A stretch of DNA of 64,000 nucleotides, from assembly GCF_024584805.1 (NCBI RefSeq), contig NZ_CP075715.1:6605526-6669525 (forward strand), given 5' to 3'. The stretch comes from Streptomyces sp. FIT100. Its GTDB lineage: Bacteria; Actinomycetota; Actinomycetes; Streptomycetales; Streptomycetaceae. The first letter of the stretch is position 1, and each line of letters begins with the position of its first letter. A model generated the notes under the pieces. The model was not told the origin of the DNA, did no database searches, and saw only the letters and a program-made list of their open reading frames with translations. The translations under genes and the position numbers were made by a program. Shown in pieces: positions 15,601-23,971 of this stretch.

Positions 15601-18600
15601 GTGCGGTTGTCGCGGGACGTCACGGGGTGGGCGTTCCTGGCGGAGGTGGGCGGAGTCCGGCATGCGGGCCTTGCCGTCGGCCTCGCCGGCGTCAGTCCGT
15701 TCACGACGGGTGACGGGGCCGGCGGCAGTCTCTTCGCCCGCGCGCGTGCGTGGGGCATGCCGGTGCTTCGTTCGCTCGACGAACTGCCCTTCGGCGCACC
15801 TGCCGACCCCCGGTGGTGCGTCGTCCAGGACGCCCGCGGGGCGCTGTGCGTCCGCAGCCCGGACGGAGCGCTCTTCGCGCACGACCTGGACCTGGAGCGG
15901 CCGCCCGGCTGGGCCGAGGCGGGGGAGGCCACGGGGTCGGTGCTCCTGGTCGTCTCCCATGTGTTCCCGGCCACGGCCGATCCCCAGGAAGCCCTTGCCT
16001 TCGAGACGTGCCAGGGCATGGTGTGCGCCGGCCCGGTGCGCTTCGGCACGCCGTCGCGCGCCGAGGACACGACGCCGACGGTCACGATCACCTTCGATCC
16101 CGCGGGTCGGCTGTGGGACCTGGCGAACCTCGTGTGCGAGCGGGTCCTGTCGCCGGCCGAGGCGGCGCGGCGGGCGCGCGAGACGGAACGGATCCGTCGC
16201 GGTCTGGCCGAGGGCGGGTACCTCGCGATGTCGGCCGAGGCGATGCTGGACCTGCTGATGCGGGAGGAGTTCGTCGACCACCGCGGCCTGGTGGAACTCG
16301 TCCACGTCTACTGGCGGTTGGTCGCGGAGCTCGCCGACGCCTGCGGGGTGGAATCCGCCTGGGGGCGCGCCGCGCTCCGCACCGCCGAGTCGGCCGTACC
16401 GCTGGTGGCGGACCGGTGCGAACGCGAGGTGTTCGAGGCGGCGGACGCGGTGGCGACGCGACTGATCGACAGGCTGAGCGATCCCGGCGATCCCGGCGAC
16501 CCTGGCGGTCCCGGCGACCCTGGAGTTCCCGCCGACCCTGGCGGTCCCGGCGGCCCTGGCGACACGGCGGCCATGCATCAGGCAGGCGCGGAGCTGGAAG
16601 CCGCGCTCCTGGCTGCCGCCCGGTTGCGGTTGGCCACCAGGGGCCCGGAGGACTTCGCCGCCGACGCCTACGCCCGCGGGGGGCGGACCACCTGGGCGGC
16701 ACGGATGGAGGCGGAGCTGTACCGCACGTGGTACACCGACGAGGAGCCCTTGCAGAAGGACTCTCCCCGCCTGGCGACCGAGGCGGTGCACCTGCTGGTA
16801 CGGGCGCTGCAGCTCGACGGCGGCGTGCAGCTGCCCCGCGTGATGGCATCGCTCGCGCAGAGCCTCGGCGGCGAGCAGGGCAGCGGCCGGGAGGCCGCCG
16901 GCGCCGCGCTGCTGCTCCTGCTCGACGCGCCCGTCCTCTCCGAGCCGGATCTCGCGCTGTTCCTGATCAGAGTGGTGGACGGGGCCCCGCCCGAGGCGGC
17001 CGACGCCGTTCTCACAGCGGTGTTCGCAAGGCCCTTGGCAGACTTCGTCGCCGACCACGGCAGGGCCGTGACGTCCCGGGTGATCAGCCAGGGGATCAAC
17101 CTGGCCCGGGAGCGCGCCCACCGGCCGCTGCTGGAGACCGCACTGGACTGGGCGGAGCGCCTCGACATGCGCCCGGACCCCGCGCACCGCAGACAGCTGA
17201 TCGAGGCCCGGCTGCACGCGCTGCCCGGCGACCCCACCGACTGCTCCACGCTCGACGAGGCACTCTCCCTTGCGGTCCCCGACCACTGGACACCGGCGCA
17301 GCGGTCGGCGGCACTGCTCCACATGGCCGCGCACGCCCGCGACCGGCGGCAGCCCGCGCTGGGACTCACCCTGCTCCGCCGGGTGACGGGCAGCGCGAGC
17401 GAGGAACTGCGGCTGCTCGCGGGGGATCTGCACCACCAGGCGGCCGAACTGGACCAGCCGATCCCGGGTCCGATGCCGTTCCCGTGGGGCTACTACACGT
17501 ACGCCGCGCTCTCCTATGCCTCGCTGGGCTTCGAGGACCTGGCCAGAGCCGCCCTGGTGCCGCTGGCGCAGTACCTGGGCAGCCTGCGCGGAGAGGATCT
17601 CAAGGGGGCGCTGTACGCGCTCATCGTGGACCTTCCGAACTTCGACACCAGCGGCGCGCCCGAACTCGGCGAGGTGCTGCGCGACCTCATGCACACCGCC
17701 GTGTGGCAGATGGCCGCGGAGTACGAGACGCTGCCACCGGTGCTGATGCTCGGACTGCACCAGGCGGGCAAGGGAGCGGAGCTGGGCGCCTGGTCGCGTA
17801 TCGACGGCCCGCTCGAACTGCCCGTGCACATCCAGCACTTCGTCGGCATGCTGCGCGACCTGGAGGGCCCCGCCGCCGTCGCGGACGCCGCACCGCACCT
17901 TCCGGACGGCCTGGATTCCGCACCGGACGTCCCGGATTCGGCATCGGACGTCCCGAACTACGCACCGAACCTCCTGGACGTCCTGGACGTCGACCGCCGT
18001 CCCCCCGGCGGCGACGACACCCAGGTCGCCAGGAACCTGCGCCGACGGATCTCCTCCTTCATCGACGTCGAACTGCGCCGCCGCTCCGCCCCGTTCGTCG
18101 ACGAGCAGCGCCTGTGGGCACACGTGCACGAGCTGCTGGACGACAGGACCGTGCTGCTCACCTGGTTCCTCCCCATGCACGTGCGGGGCGCGGCCGTCCT
18201 GCTGGCTGTCACGCGGCAGGGCAGAGCGCTCTTCGTCCACCTCGGGGGCGGTGACGGCGAGAGCCGCGGCAGGCATCCTCTCGCCGACCGGATCGAGGCG
18301 ATCCGGACGGAGATCCAGCACGACCCGCTCTTCGCCGACGTCACACCGGAAGGCGCCCGGCTCCTGGAGTTCAACGACACCCTGCTCGGCGTCGGCGACC
18401 GGTGGGCCGAGTGGCGCGCCCAGGGCAAGGACCGGCTGCTGGTGTGGCCGCACGGAGCCTTGCACTACCTGCCGGTCCCGTTGTGCCGCGCCGGTGGCCG
18501 CACGATCGCCGACGACTGGACCGTCACCACCATCGCCGGCCTCGAAGCCCTGGCACCCTCGGCCGCCCCCGCCCCCGCCCCCGCCGCCCCCGCCGCCCCC

Positions 18601-19221
18601 GTGCGGGAGCGGCGCACTGCCGTGCTCGCCTCGGCCGCGGGCGGTGTCCCCTACGGTCTGCAGGCCGAACCGGAGCTGGAGTCGCACGCGCGGAAGGTCG
18701 GCGAGGCCGTGGGCGTGGACGCCGTCACCGGCCCCGAGGCCACCCGGGCCGCACTGCTCGCGGAGCTGTCCACGGCCGACGTGGTCCACATCGCGGTCCA
18801 CGGGACGATGGACCAGGACGCGCCGTGGATGCAGTGCCTCTACCTCAGCCCGGACGGTGACGACGACGGCCGGGTCTTCGCCCACGACTTCCTCGGAGCC
18901 GACCTGCGCGGCGTCCGTCTCGTCACGCTCGCCGCGTGCGAGTCCGCGCTCGGCCGGTTCGACCACGGGGACAACGTGCGCGGCATCCCGTCGGCGCTCG
19001 TCGCGGCCGGCGCGCAGGCCGTCGTCGGATGTCTGTGGCCTGTGCGACCGGACCCGGCCACGTACTTCTACGACGACATGCATCGCCGGATCGCCCACGG
19101 CGCGGACGCGGTCCAGGCGTTCCGCGACGCCCAACTCGCCACTCGTGTCCGGTATCCCGCATACCGTGACTGGGGAGCGTTCACCTATCTGCAAGGACGG
19201 AGCATGGGAGCCGACACATGA
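15601..19221 (+). CDS. CHAT-domain (caspase-like) protease with large helical N-terminal region
   Basis: Large cytoplasmic protein of 1206 residues ending in a CHAT peptidase domain (about 930-1200). The catalytic pair is intact: His1067 in VVHIAVHGTMD and Cys1113 in VTLAACESALG. Upstream is a globular N-terminal region (1-190), an unusual collagen-like linker of Asp/Pro/Gly triplets (residues 294-321), and a long mostly alpha-helical region (about 330-860) that looks like a repeat scaffold, as in other CHAT and TPR-CHAT proteins. An Ala/Pro stretch near 985 interrupts the CHAT domain. GTG at 15601 follows GGGGGAGG. The next gene overlaps by ATGA. CHAT proteases act in bacterial immunity (for example gRAMP/Craspase) and cell-death pathways; that role here is inferred. 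Confidence 0.85.
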   Translation: MRLSRDVTGWAFLAEVGGVRHAGLAVGLAGVSPFTTGDGAGGSLFARARAWGMPVLRSLDELPFGAPADPRWCVVQDARGALCVRSPDGALFAHDLDLERPPGWAEAGEATGSVLLVVSHVFPATADPQEALAFETCQGMVCAGPVRFGTPSRAEDTTPTVTITFDPAGRLWDLANLVCERVLSPAEAARRARETERIRRGLAEGGYLAMSAEAMLDLLMREEFVDHRGLVELVHVYWRLVAELADACGVESAWGRAALRTAESAVPLVADRCEREVFEAADAVATRLIDRLSDPGDPGDPGGPGDPGVPADPGGPGGPGDTAAMHQAGAELEAALLAAARLRLATRGPEDFAADAYARGGRTTWAARMEAELYRTWYTDEEPLQKDSPRLATEAVHLLVRALQLDGGVQLPRVMASLAQSLGGEQGSGREAAGAALLLLLDAPVLSEPDLALFLIRVVDGAPPEAADAVLTAVFARPLADFVADHGRAVTSRVISQGINLARERAHRPLLETALDWAERLDMRPDPAHRRQLIEARLHALPGDPTDCSTLDEALSLAVPDHWTPAQRSAALLHMAAHARDRRQPALGLTLLRRVTGSASEELRLLAGDLHHQAAELDQPIPGPMPFPWGYYTYAALSYASLGFEDLARAALVPLAQYLGSLRGEDLKGALYALIVDLPNFDTSGAPELGEVLRDLMHTAVWQMAAEYETLPPVLMLGLHQAGKGAELGAWSRIDGPLELPVHIQHFVGMLRDLEGPAAVADAAPHLPDGLDSAPDVPDSASDVPNYAPNLLDVLDVDRRPPGGDDTQVARNLRRRISSFIDVELRRRSAPFVDEQRLWAHVHELLDDRTVLLTWFLPMHVRGAAVLLAVTRQGRALFVHLGGGDGESRGRHPLADRIEAIRTEIQHDPLFADVTPEGARLLEFNDTLLGVGDRWAEWRAQGKDRLLVWPHGALHYLPVPLCRAGGRTIADDWTVTTIAGLEALAPSAAPAPAPAAPAAPVRERRTAVLASAAGGVPYGLQAEPELESHARKVGEAVGVDAVTGPEATRAALLAELSTADVVHIAVHGTMDQDAPWMQCLYLSPDGDDDGRVFAHDFLGADLRGVRLVTLAACESALGRFDHGDNVRGIPSALVAAGAQAVVGCLWPVRPDPATYFYDDMHRRIAHGADAVQAFRDAQLATRVRYPAYRDWGAFTYLQGRSMGADT

Positions 19222-19883
19222 CCGAGATCCGGATGCACGACGTCGAACTCCTGCCGGAGCGCACGCTCGGCGGTCCCGTGGATGCCGAACCACTTCGCGG
19301 CAGGCTCACGTTCGGCTGGGACGTGCTGCCCGGGGACCACGAGGCGGCGCCCGCGGAGTGGCCGGCGTATGTCAAAGCCACGCCGGACCGGGAGTTCAGG
19401 CAACTGCTCATGGTGTGTTCGTTCCGCCCGGAGACACCGGAGAGCAGAGGTACGTTCCGCCACGCCTCCCTCGGCATCGCCCTGTCCGTGCCGGACGGCG
19501 CGGCACGGCCCGTCGCACGGCTGATCGAGCCGGGGGAGCGCACCCGCTCCCTCGCAAGCACGGGTGGCCTCAACTTCACCGTCAAGGCAGGTGTGCTGGA
19601 CCTGGGCGTGGAGAAGCCGGCGGGTGCCGAATCGGTGAGGGAGGAGTGGGTCGTCCGCGGCCATGGCGCTTCCCAGCCGAACCCGCAGTGGGAGTTCCGC
19701 GGCGTCAGGCGCGTCCCGCTGACCGGCGACCACCCGGTGGCCGCACTGGTGGAGCTTGTGCCGGGGCAGGTCAACACGGCGGAGGTGGTCGTGGCGGCGG
19801 AACTGGAACACCGCAGCTGGGGTGTACGCCGCTACCGGGCCCGACTCGAGCGGGAACCGCACTCCATCGTGCTGGCAGGCTGA
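19218..19883 (+). CDS. Unknown protein translationally coupled to the CHAT protease
   Basis: 221-residue acidic protein without signal peptide or membrane segments. The sequence is rich in predicted beta strands (RGRLTFGWDVLPGD, FRHASLGIALSVPDG, LNFTVKAGVLDLGVE, ALVELVPGQVNTAEVVVAAEL), suggesting a beta-sandwich. I do not recognise the family. Its ATG overlaps the stop of the CHAT gene (ATGA), so the two are made in fixed proportion and probably act together, with this protein as a substrate, inhibitor or sensor of the protease. This is inference from gene coupling only. Confidence 0.75.
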   Translation: MTEIRMHDVELLPERTLGGPVDAEPLRGRLTFGWDVLPGDHEAAPAEWPAYVKATPDREFRQLLMVCSFRPETPESRGTFRHASLGIALSVPDGAARPVARLIEPGERTRSLASTGGLNFTVKAGVLDLGVEKPAGAESVREEWVVRGHGASQPNPQWEFRGVRRVPLTGDHPVAALVELVPGQVNTAEVVVAAELEHRSWGVRRYRARLEREPHSIVLAG

Positions 19884-19890
19884 ACGGCCC

Positions 19891-19909
19891 CCGCGGATCC
19901 CCTCCGCGG
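19891..19909. terminator. Hairpin between convergent genes
   Basis: CCGCGG arms flank a seven-base loop in the 30-bp gap between the CHAT partner gene and the opposing membrane-anchored protein gene. The stem is only six G/C pairs. Confidence 0.5.
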
Positions 19910-19913
19910 CGCT

Positions 19914-20474
19914 TCAGAGGCTGTAGGTGACCACAGCGCGGGCCGGGAAGCGGAAGTCGTCGCCGTGCGTGGGGGAGACCTCGACCATGACGGTGACGCT
20001 CGAACCGGTGGTGCTTGTGGAGTGGTAGATCCAGACGGGGCCCCGCAGAGGGGACCCGCACAGGCCCTCGGGGAGCTCGATCTCGTCGTCGGCGTCTCCT
20101 TTGGTGCCGTACTCCTCGTCGAACAGGGGCTTGCCTTCCGGGAGGATGCCCGCGCGGTGGAGGTAGTCCGGTATCCGGTTGCTGACGAAGGTGACCTCAG
20201 CGCTGCCGTTCCTGGTGACGTAGTGGATGTCGGAGGCACCGGCGGGAATCGGTGCCCCGCCGGCGTGGATCACGCCTGGCAGACGTGTGTCGCTGCCCTC
20301 GCAAGCCCGGGCGTCCCCGAACGGATGGAACAACTCGTTCCGGAACAGCCAGACCAGGCCGCCCGCCACCAGGGCGAGGACGGCCACCACGACCACCAGA
20401 CAGGACAGGCGCCGCCGCAACGCGGAGCCGCCGCCCGCCATTTCGTTCACGTCATCCGCGCTTTCGGCACCCAT
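19914..20474 (-). CDS. Membrane-anchored protein of unknown function
   Basis: 186 residues: a short cytoplasmic N-terminus with basic residues, one membrane segment (LSCLVVVVAVLALVAGGLVWLF, about residues 24-45), and an extracytoplasmic domain of about 140 residues with two Cys (in ACEGS and GLCGS) that may form a disulfide. No family is recognised. It lies downstream of arsC on the same strand, 106 bp away, and converges on the CHAT pair; neither association is compelling. Confidence 0.7.
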   Translation of the reverse strand: MGAESADDVNEMAGGGSALRRRLSCLVVVVAVLALVAGGLVWLFRNELFHPFGDARACEGSDTRLPGVIHAGGAPIPAGASDIHYVTRNGSAEVTFVSNRIPDYLHRAGILPEGKPLFDEEYGTKGDADDEIELPEGLCGSPLRGPVWIYHSTSTTGSSVTVMVEVSPTHGDDFRFPARAVVTYSL

Positions 20475-20580
20475 GACACGCCCCCCTCAGGCTTCCCGCA
20501 CCGTGTCCTCAGCGTGCCGCAGGAGCAGCATTCACGCCTGAGTGTGCGTACTCATCCTGCATGTCGACCGAGACGGCCTC

Positions 20581-20994
20581 CTACGCGGTCCGCTCCGGTG
20601 CGAGCTCCTCGATCAGGCCCTCGACGAGCTTCCTGATCTCGTCGCGGATCGGCCGTACGGACTCGACGCCCTGGCCGGCCGGGTCGTCCAGGGTCCAGTC
20701 CAGGTAGCGCTTGCCCGGGAAGACCGGGCAGGTGTCGCCGCAGCCCATGGTGATGCAGACGTCGGACTCCTTGACCGCGTCGACGGTGAGGATCTTCGGG
20801 GTCTCGGCGGAGATGTCGATGCCGACCTCGCGCATCGCCTCGACCGCGGCGGGGTTGACCTGGTCGGCCGGGGCGGAGCCGGCGGAGCGGACCTCGATGC
20901 GGTCCCCGGCCAGGTGGCTCAGCCACCCGGCGGCCATCTGGGAACGGCCGGCGTTGTGGACGCAGACGAACAGTACGGAGGGCTTCTCGGCCAT
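20581..20994 (-). CDS. arsC: Arsenate reductase, low-molecular-weight phosphatase type (ArsC)
   Basis: Reduces As(V) to As(III). The 137-residue protein has the phosphatase-like anion loop VCVHNAGRS with Cys11 and Arg17, and the redox cysteines Cys80, Cys85 and Cys89 in DVCITMGCGDTCP, the layout of thioredoxin-coupled ArsC. ATG at 20994 is chosen because the conserved core starts at KPSVLFVC; a longer frame upstream adds no conserved sequence. It is divergent from arsR and an aquaporin gene, giving a compact arsenic resistance locus. A mycothiol-linked mechanism, known in some actinobacteria, cannot be excluded. Confidence 0.92.
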   Translation of the reverse strand: MAEKPSVLFVCVHNAGRSQMAAGWLSHLAGDRIEVRSAGSAPADQVNPAAVEAMREVGIDISAETPKILTVDAVKESDVCITMGCGDTCPVFPGKRYLDWTLDDPAGQGVESVRPIRDEIRKLVEGLIEELAPERTA

Positions 20995-21058
20995 CGCGGG
21001 TCTCTCTCGTGTCTCGCGGACGGTGTGGTGCCATGTCACGCACGGATATCAGGTACTT

Positions 21059-21108
21059 CTGACGTCAGTGCCTGGTGGCGTCAGCAGCCACTGATGTGAC
21101 AGTATCAG
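21059..21108. promoter_or_regulatory. ArsR operator region
   Basis: The 117-bp divergent gap contains CTGACGTCAG (21059-21068, perfect 10-bp palindrome), GGCGTCAG near 21078, and the inverted repeat CTGAT-8 bp-ATCAG (21091-21108) immediately before the arsR start. ATCA/TGAT inverted repeats are the usual core of ArsR-family sites. Position between arsC and arsR suits control of both operons. Confidence 0.6.
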
Positions 21109-21111
21109 CCC

Positions 21112-21426
21112 ATGATGACGTCAGTCGACACTGACCTGATCCGGGTGCTCGCCGACCCGCTCAGGCTGCGGATCGTGACCCTGCTGGCCCGCGAGACGCT
21201 GTGCACCACGCACCTCGTGGAGGAGACCGGTGCCCGGCAGACCAACCTCTCCAACCACCTGCGGGTGCTGCGCGAGGCGGGTGTGGTGGACACGGAGCCG
21301 TGCGGGAGGTTCACGTACTACCGGCTCCGCCCCGAGGTCATCGAGTCGCTCGCCGGTCAGTTCGCGGACCTCGCGGAGACGGCGCGCGCCGGCGCAGAGG
21401 CGAACGTCAAGCGGTCCTGTCCCTGA
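21112..21426 (+). CDS. arsR: ArsR-family metalloregulator
   Basis: 104-residue winged-helix repressor. The recognition helix is in ARQTNLSNHLRVLREAGVV and the wing in GRFTYYRL. Possible As(III) ligands are Cys31 in ETLCTTHL (the alpha-3 region used by classical ArsR), Cys63 in EPCGR, and Cys103 near the C-terminus; the classical CxC pair is not present, so the sensing site may be of a variant type. Two adjacent ATGs open the gene. The aquaporin-like gene follows after 46 bp and arsC is divergent. Confidence 0.9.
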   Translation: MMTSVDTDLIRVLADPLRLRIVTLLARETLCTTHLVEETGARQTNLSNHLRVLREAGVVDTEPCGRFTYYRLRPEVIESLAGQFADLAETARAGAEANVKRSCP

Positions 21427-21472
21427 GCATCCCGCGTCGTCGCGACCGTCCCGACCGCATCGAGGAGTCCTG

Positions 21473-22267
21473 TTGAGCGCCACTGACGCCGCCCTGCCCG
21501 AAACCGCCGCCCGGACCGCGGCGGAGCCCGCCGCAGCCATGGCCACCGAGGTCACATCCGCGCCCGACGCCTCGCCGTCCGGCTCCCCTCGGGCCGCACG
21601 AGCCGCCGCCGAACTGGTCGGCACCGCCGCCCTCGTCGCCGTGGTGGTGGGTTCCGGGATCCAGGCGACCGCGCTGACGCAGGATGTCGGCCTCCAGCTC
21701 CTGGCCAACTCGATCGCCACCGTCTTCGGCCTCGGCGTCCTCATCGCCCTGCTCGGGCCGGTCTCCGGTGCGCACTTCAACCCCGCCGTCACCCTGGCGG
21801 AGTGGTGGACGGCCCGCCGTGGCGGCGCCGGGGTAACCGGCCGTGACGTGGCCGTGTACATACCCGCGCAGACGGTGGGCGCGATCGCGGGTGCGATCCT
21901 GGCGGACGCGATGTTCGGCGAGCCGCTGGTGAAGTGGTCCACGCACGATCGCTCGGCGGGCAGTCTGCTGCTGGGGGAGGTCGTCGCCACGGCCGGGCTG
22001 ATCCTGCTGGTCTTCGGTCTCGCCCGCACCGGCCGGCTGCGCTTCGCGCCGGTCGCGGTCGCCTCGTACATCGGCGCCGCCTACTGGTTCACCTCGTCCA
22101 CGTCCTTCGCCAACCCGGCCGTGACGGTAGGCCGCGCCTTCACCGACACGTTCGCCGGTATCGCGCCGGGTTCGGTGCCGGGGTTCATCGTCGCCCAGCT
22201 CGCCGGCGCCGTCGTCGGCCTGGCGCTGGTGGCGGTCGTCTTCCGCGGAGCCGAGCGGGCGTGCTGA
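21473..22267 (+). CDS. aqpS: Aquaporin/aquaglyceroporin-type channel, probable arsenite efflux (AqpS-like)
   Basis: MIP-family channel with both pore signatures, HFNPAVTLAEWW and FANPAVTVGRAF, and six membrane segments. Fusion of an arsenite-permeable channel with ArsR and ArsC matches the AqpS system of Sinorhizobium meliloti, where arsenite made by ArsC leaves the cell down its gradient through the channel. TTG at 21473 is chosen because GAGGAG lies six bases before it; ATG at 21539 would give a shorter tail-less form. The 264-residue product has a polar Ala/Pro-rich N-terminus of about 40 residues. No ArsB or Acr3 pump is seen nearby. Confidence 0.85.
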   Translation: MSATDAALPETAARTAAEPAAAMATEVTSAPDASPSGSPRAARAAAELVGTAALVAVVVGSGIQATALTQDVGLQLLANSIATVFGLGVLIALLGPVSGAHFNPAVTLAEWWTARRGGAGVTGRDVAVYIPAQTVGAIAGAILADAMFGEPLVKWSTHDRSAGSLLLGEVVATAGLILLVFGLARTGRLRFAPVAVASYIGAAYWFTSSTSFANPAVTVGRAFTDTFAGIAPGSVPGFIVAQLAGAVVGLALVAVVFRGAERAC

Positions 22268-22342
22268 TGAGATGAATGCCTGGGGTGGCATTCGTCGAAT
22301 CAGAGCTCATTGCTGACGGCGACAGCGCGGGCGGACCGGTCG

Positions 22343-22384
22343 CAGCCGGCTTCAGGCGCGGGCCAGCCGGCTTCAGGCACGGGC
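22343..22384 (-). repeat. Two 21-bp repeats at the 3' end of the secreted protein gene
   Basis: CAGCCGGCTTCAGGC(G/A)CGGGC occurs twice in tandem. Each unit carries TCA (stop in reverse), 21 bp apart and in frame; the gene ends at the copy at 22373-22375. Confidence 0.75.
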
Positions 22385-22780
22385 GCGGCCCGGATACGGG
22401 TCGTAGCAGTCCGGGGCCGGGTGGTAGAGCACATGCCAGGTGCTCGGGTCGACGACGCCACTGCGGGGCAGGCCGTGGCAGCCCTGGATCCAGCGGATCT
22501 TGTCGAGCAGACGGCCGTCGAAGACACCGTCCACGGTGAGCTTGGGCGGTTCGCCTCCCCAGCGGTTGCTCAGGCACTGCGCCTGCCGAACAGCCCGGCT
22601 GTCCCGGTCCTCCCGGCCCTCCCGTCCGTCGCGGCCGTACCGCAGGACGGGGCGGTCCGCCTTCGGGGCGTAGGAGCATCCTTCTTGCGCAGGCACGGCT
22701 GCGGCCTGCGGCGCGGCGGCGCCCAGGGACGCGGCGAGGAACAGCACGGCGCCTCCGGCGATGAGTCTGCGCACCCGCAT
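22373..22780 (-). CDS. Secreted peptidoglycan-binding-like small protein
   Basis: 135 residues with a signal peptide (MRVRRLIAGGAVLFLAASLG, cleavage likely after AAAVPA, residue 31). The mature part has four Cys (CSYAP, QCLSN, QGCHGL, DCYDP) and a central VDGVFDGRLLDKIRWIQGCHGL segment resembling the repeat of peptidoglycan-binding domain 1. A charged GRDGREGREDRD insert precedes it. GGGGAGG gives a strong ribosome site. Function is likely cell-wall binding or a wall-associated factor; unproven. It converges on the aquaporin gene. Confidence 0.75.
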   Translation of the reverse strand: MRVRRLIAGGAVLFLAASLGAAAPQAAAVPAQEGCSYAPKADRPVLRYGRDGREGREDRDSRAVRQAQCLSNRWGGEPPKLTVDGVFDGRLLDKIRWIQGCHGLPRSGVVDPSTWHVLYHPAPDCYDPYPGRARA

Positions 22781-23063
22781 ATGACCTCCCCTTGTCGTCC
22801 GTTCGGCCCGGCCGGCTTGCGCGGCACGGAATCCGGAGTACGTGTGCCGCCCATCCTCTCCGGTCCCCGTACGGCCCGCGACTCGACCTCGCGTAAGCCC
22901 GGCGGGCGGCCGGGACCGGTCATGTCATCCGCCTATATGGATTACCGTGCCGCTGAAGCATTCCGGCGTGTCGTGTTTTCGGTGTAACCGTCCGGGAAAT
23001 GCTCGCTGCGGAGAAATTCTCACGAACGAATCTCCGTGCAGGAGAAGGGGTTGGTGAAGGGCT

Positions 23064-23765
23064 GTGAATCTCGCGCCCCTCGGACATGAATATCAGTCGG
23101 GCGAAGAAAGCGACGCCCATGCGCTGCGCCCGGTCCATGAAATCTGCGGCAGGGACCAGCCGTGGCTGACACCGGAAGACGTTCACAACCAGGTGTTCAC
23201 CACCGTACGTCTGCGTGAAGGCTACGACCTCGGTGAGATCGACGGTTTCCTCGGCCGGGTGGAAGGCACCCTGACGGCCCTCTACCGGGACAATGCGACC
23301 CTGCGCGCCGATCTGGAGACCGCCGCACGCGCCGCCGAGCGGGCGGCAGTTCGGGGCGGGGGCGCCGAGCGCATCGTCGCCCTCGCGCAGAAGGTGGCCG
23401 ACGAGGCCGTTGCCGAGGCGTTCGAGAAGGCCGAGCAGATCGTGAAGGAGGCCGAGACCCGCGCTGCCTCGGTGGAACGGCGGGCTCGTGACCAAGTGGC
23501 CGGTATCCAGCGCGAGGTCAGCCACCTCAGCGAGTTCGCGGCCCATTTCCGCGGGCGCCTCCAGACGAGCCTGCGAACGCAGATGCAGGCAGTGGAGGAG
23601 CAGCTCAACAGGCTGGACGCCGCCATCGACCCCACACCACCCGCGACAGCGACAGGAACCGGCCGCTATGAGACGCCGGTGACGATGCTTCACCAAGACG
23701 GTCCCGACAACTGGCGGGTCGGCGCGCAGCGGGACGGACACCTCACCGACGAACACCGGGCCTGA
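23064..23765 (+). CDS. DivIVA-like coiled-coil protein
   Basis: 233 residues. The N-terminal DivIVA lipid-binding domain is visible at about residues 34-75 (LTPEDVHNQVFTTVRLREGYDLGEID, then FLGRVEGTLTALY), followed by a long coiled coil (about 75-185) rich in Ala, Glu and Arg, and a disordered tail. In streptomycetes DivIVA-family proteins organise polar growth or cytoskeletal scaffolds; this shorter copy is probably a paralogue of the essential DivIVA. GTG start has GAAGGG just upstream. The 283-bp gap before it holds no gene, only AT-rich patches near 22925-22960. Confidence 0.85.
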   Translation: MNLAPLGHEYQSGEESDAHALRPVHEICGRDQPWLTPEDVHNQVFTTVRLREGYDLGEIDGFLGRVEGTLTALYRDNATLRADLETAARAAERAAVRGGGAERIVALAQKVADEAVAEAFEKAEQIVKEAETRAASVERRARDQVAGIQREVSHLSEFAAHFRGRLQTSLRTQMQAVEEQLNRLDAAIDPTPPATATGTGRYETPVTMLHQDGPDNWRVGAQRDGHLTDEHRA

Positions 23766-23783
23766 GCGCCCGGGAGAGCGCCC

Positions 23784-23908
23784 CGAGTGCTCCGAGTGCT
23801 CCGAGTGCTCCGAAAAGGCACCACCGGCGCCGCAGTGGACGGTCCGTCGAGCACCGGCAGGTTCACAGCTTTCAGAGCACAGCTTTCAGAGCAGAGCTTT
23901 CACAGCTT
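23784..23908 (+). repeat. Two short tandem repeat blocks after the DivIVA-like gene
   Basis: GAGTGCTCC (9 bp) repeats three to four times at about 23784-23815, and a (C/A)ACAGCTTTCAGAG-like unit of about 13 bp repeats three to four times at about 23864-23908. Between them is unremarkable sequence. An open frame crossing this stretch has no coding character. Confidence 0.7.
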
Positions 23909-23971
23909 TACCCCGAGGAATCTTCGCCGTGATCTCGCCATTCCCGGAAATGAAACACAAGGGTGGTCAAC

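Noticed and set aside
16480..16566. Collagen-like gene fragment or frameshift in the CHAT gene
   Set aside because: The Asp/Pro/Gly stretch is in frame and flanked by normal coding sequence; it is a low-complexity linker.
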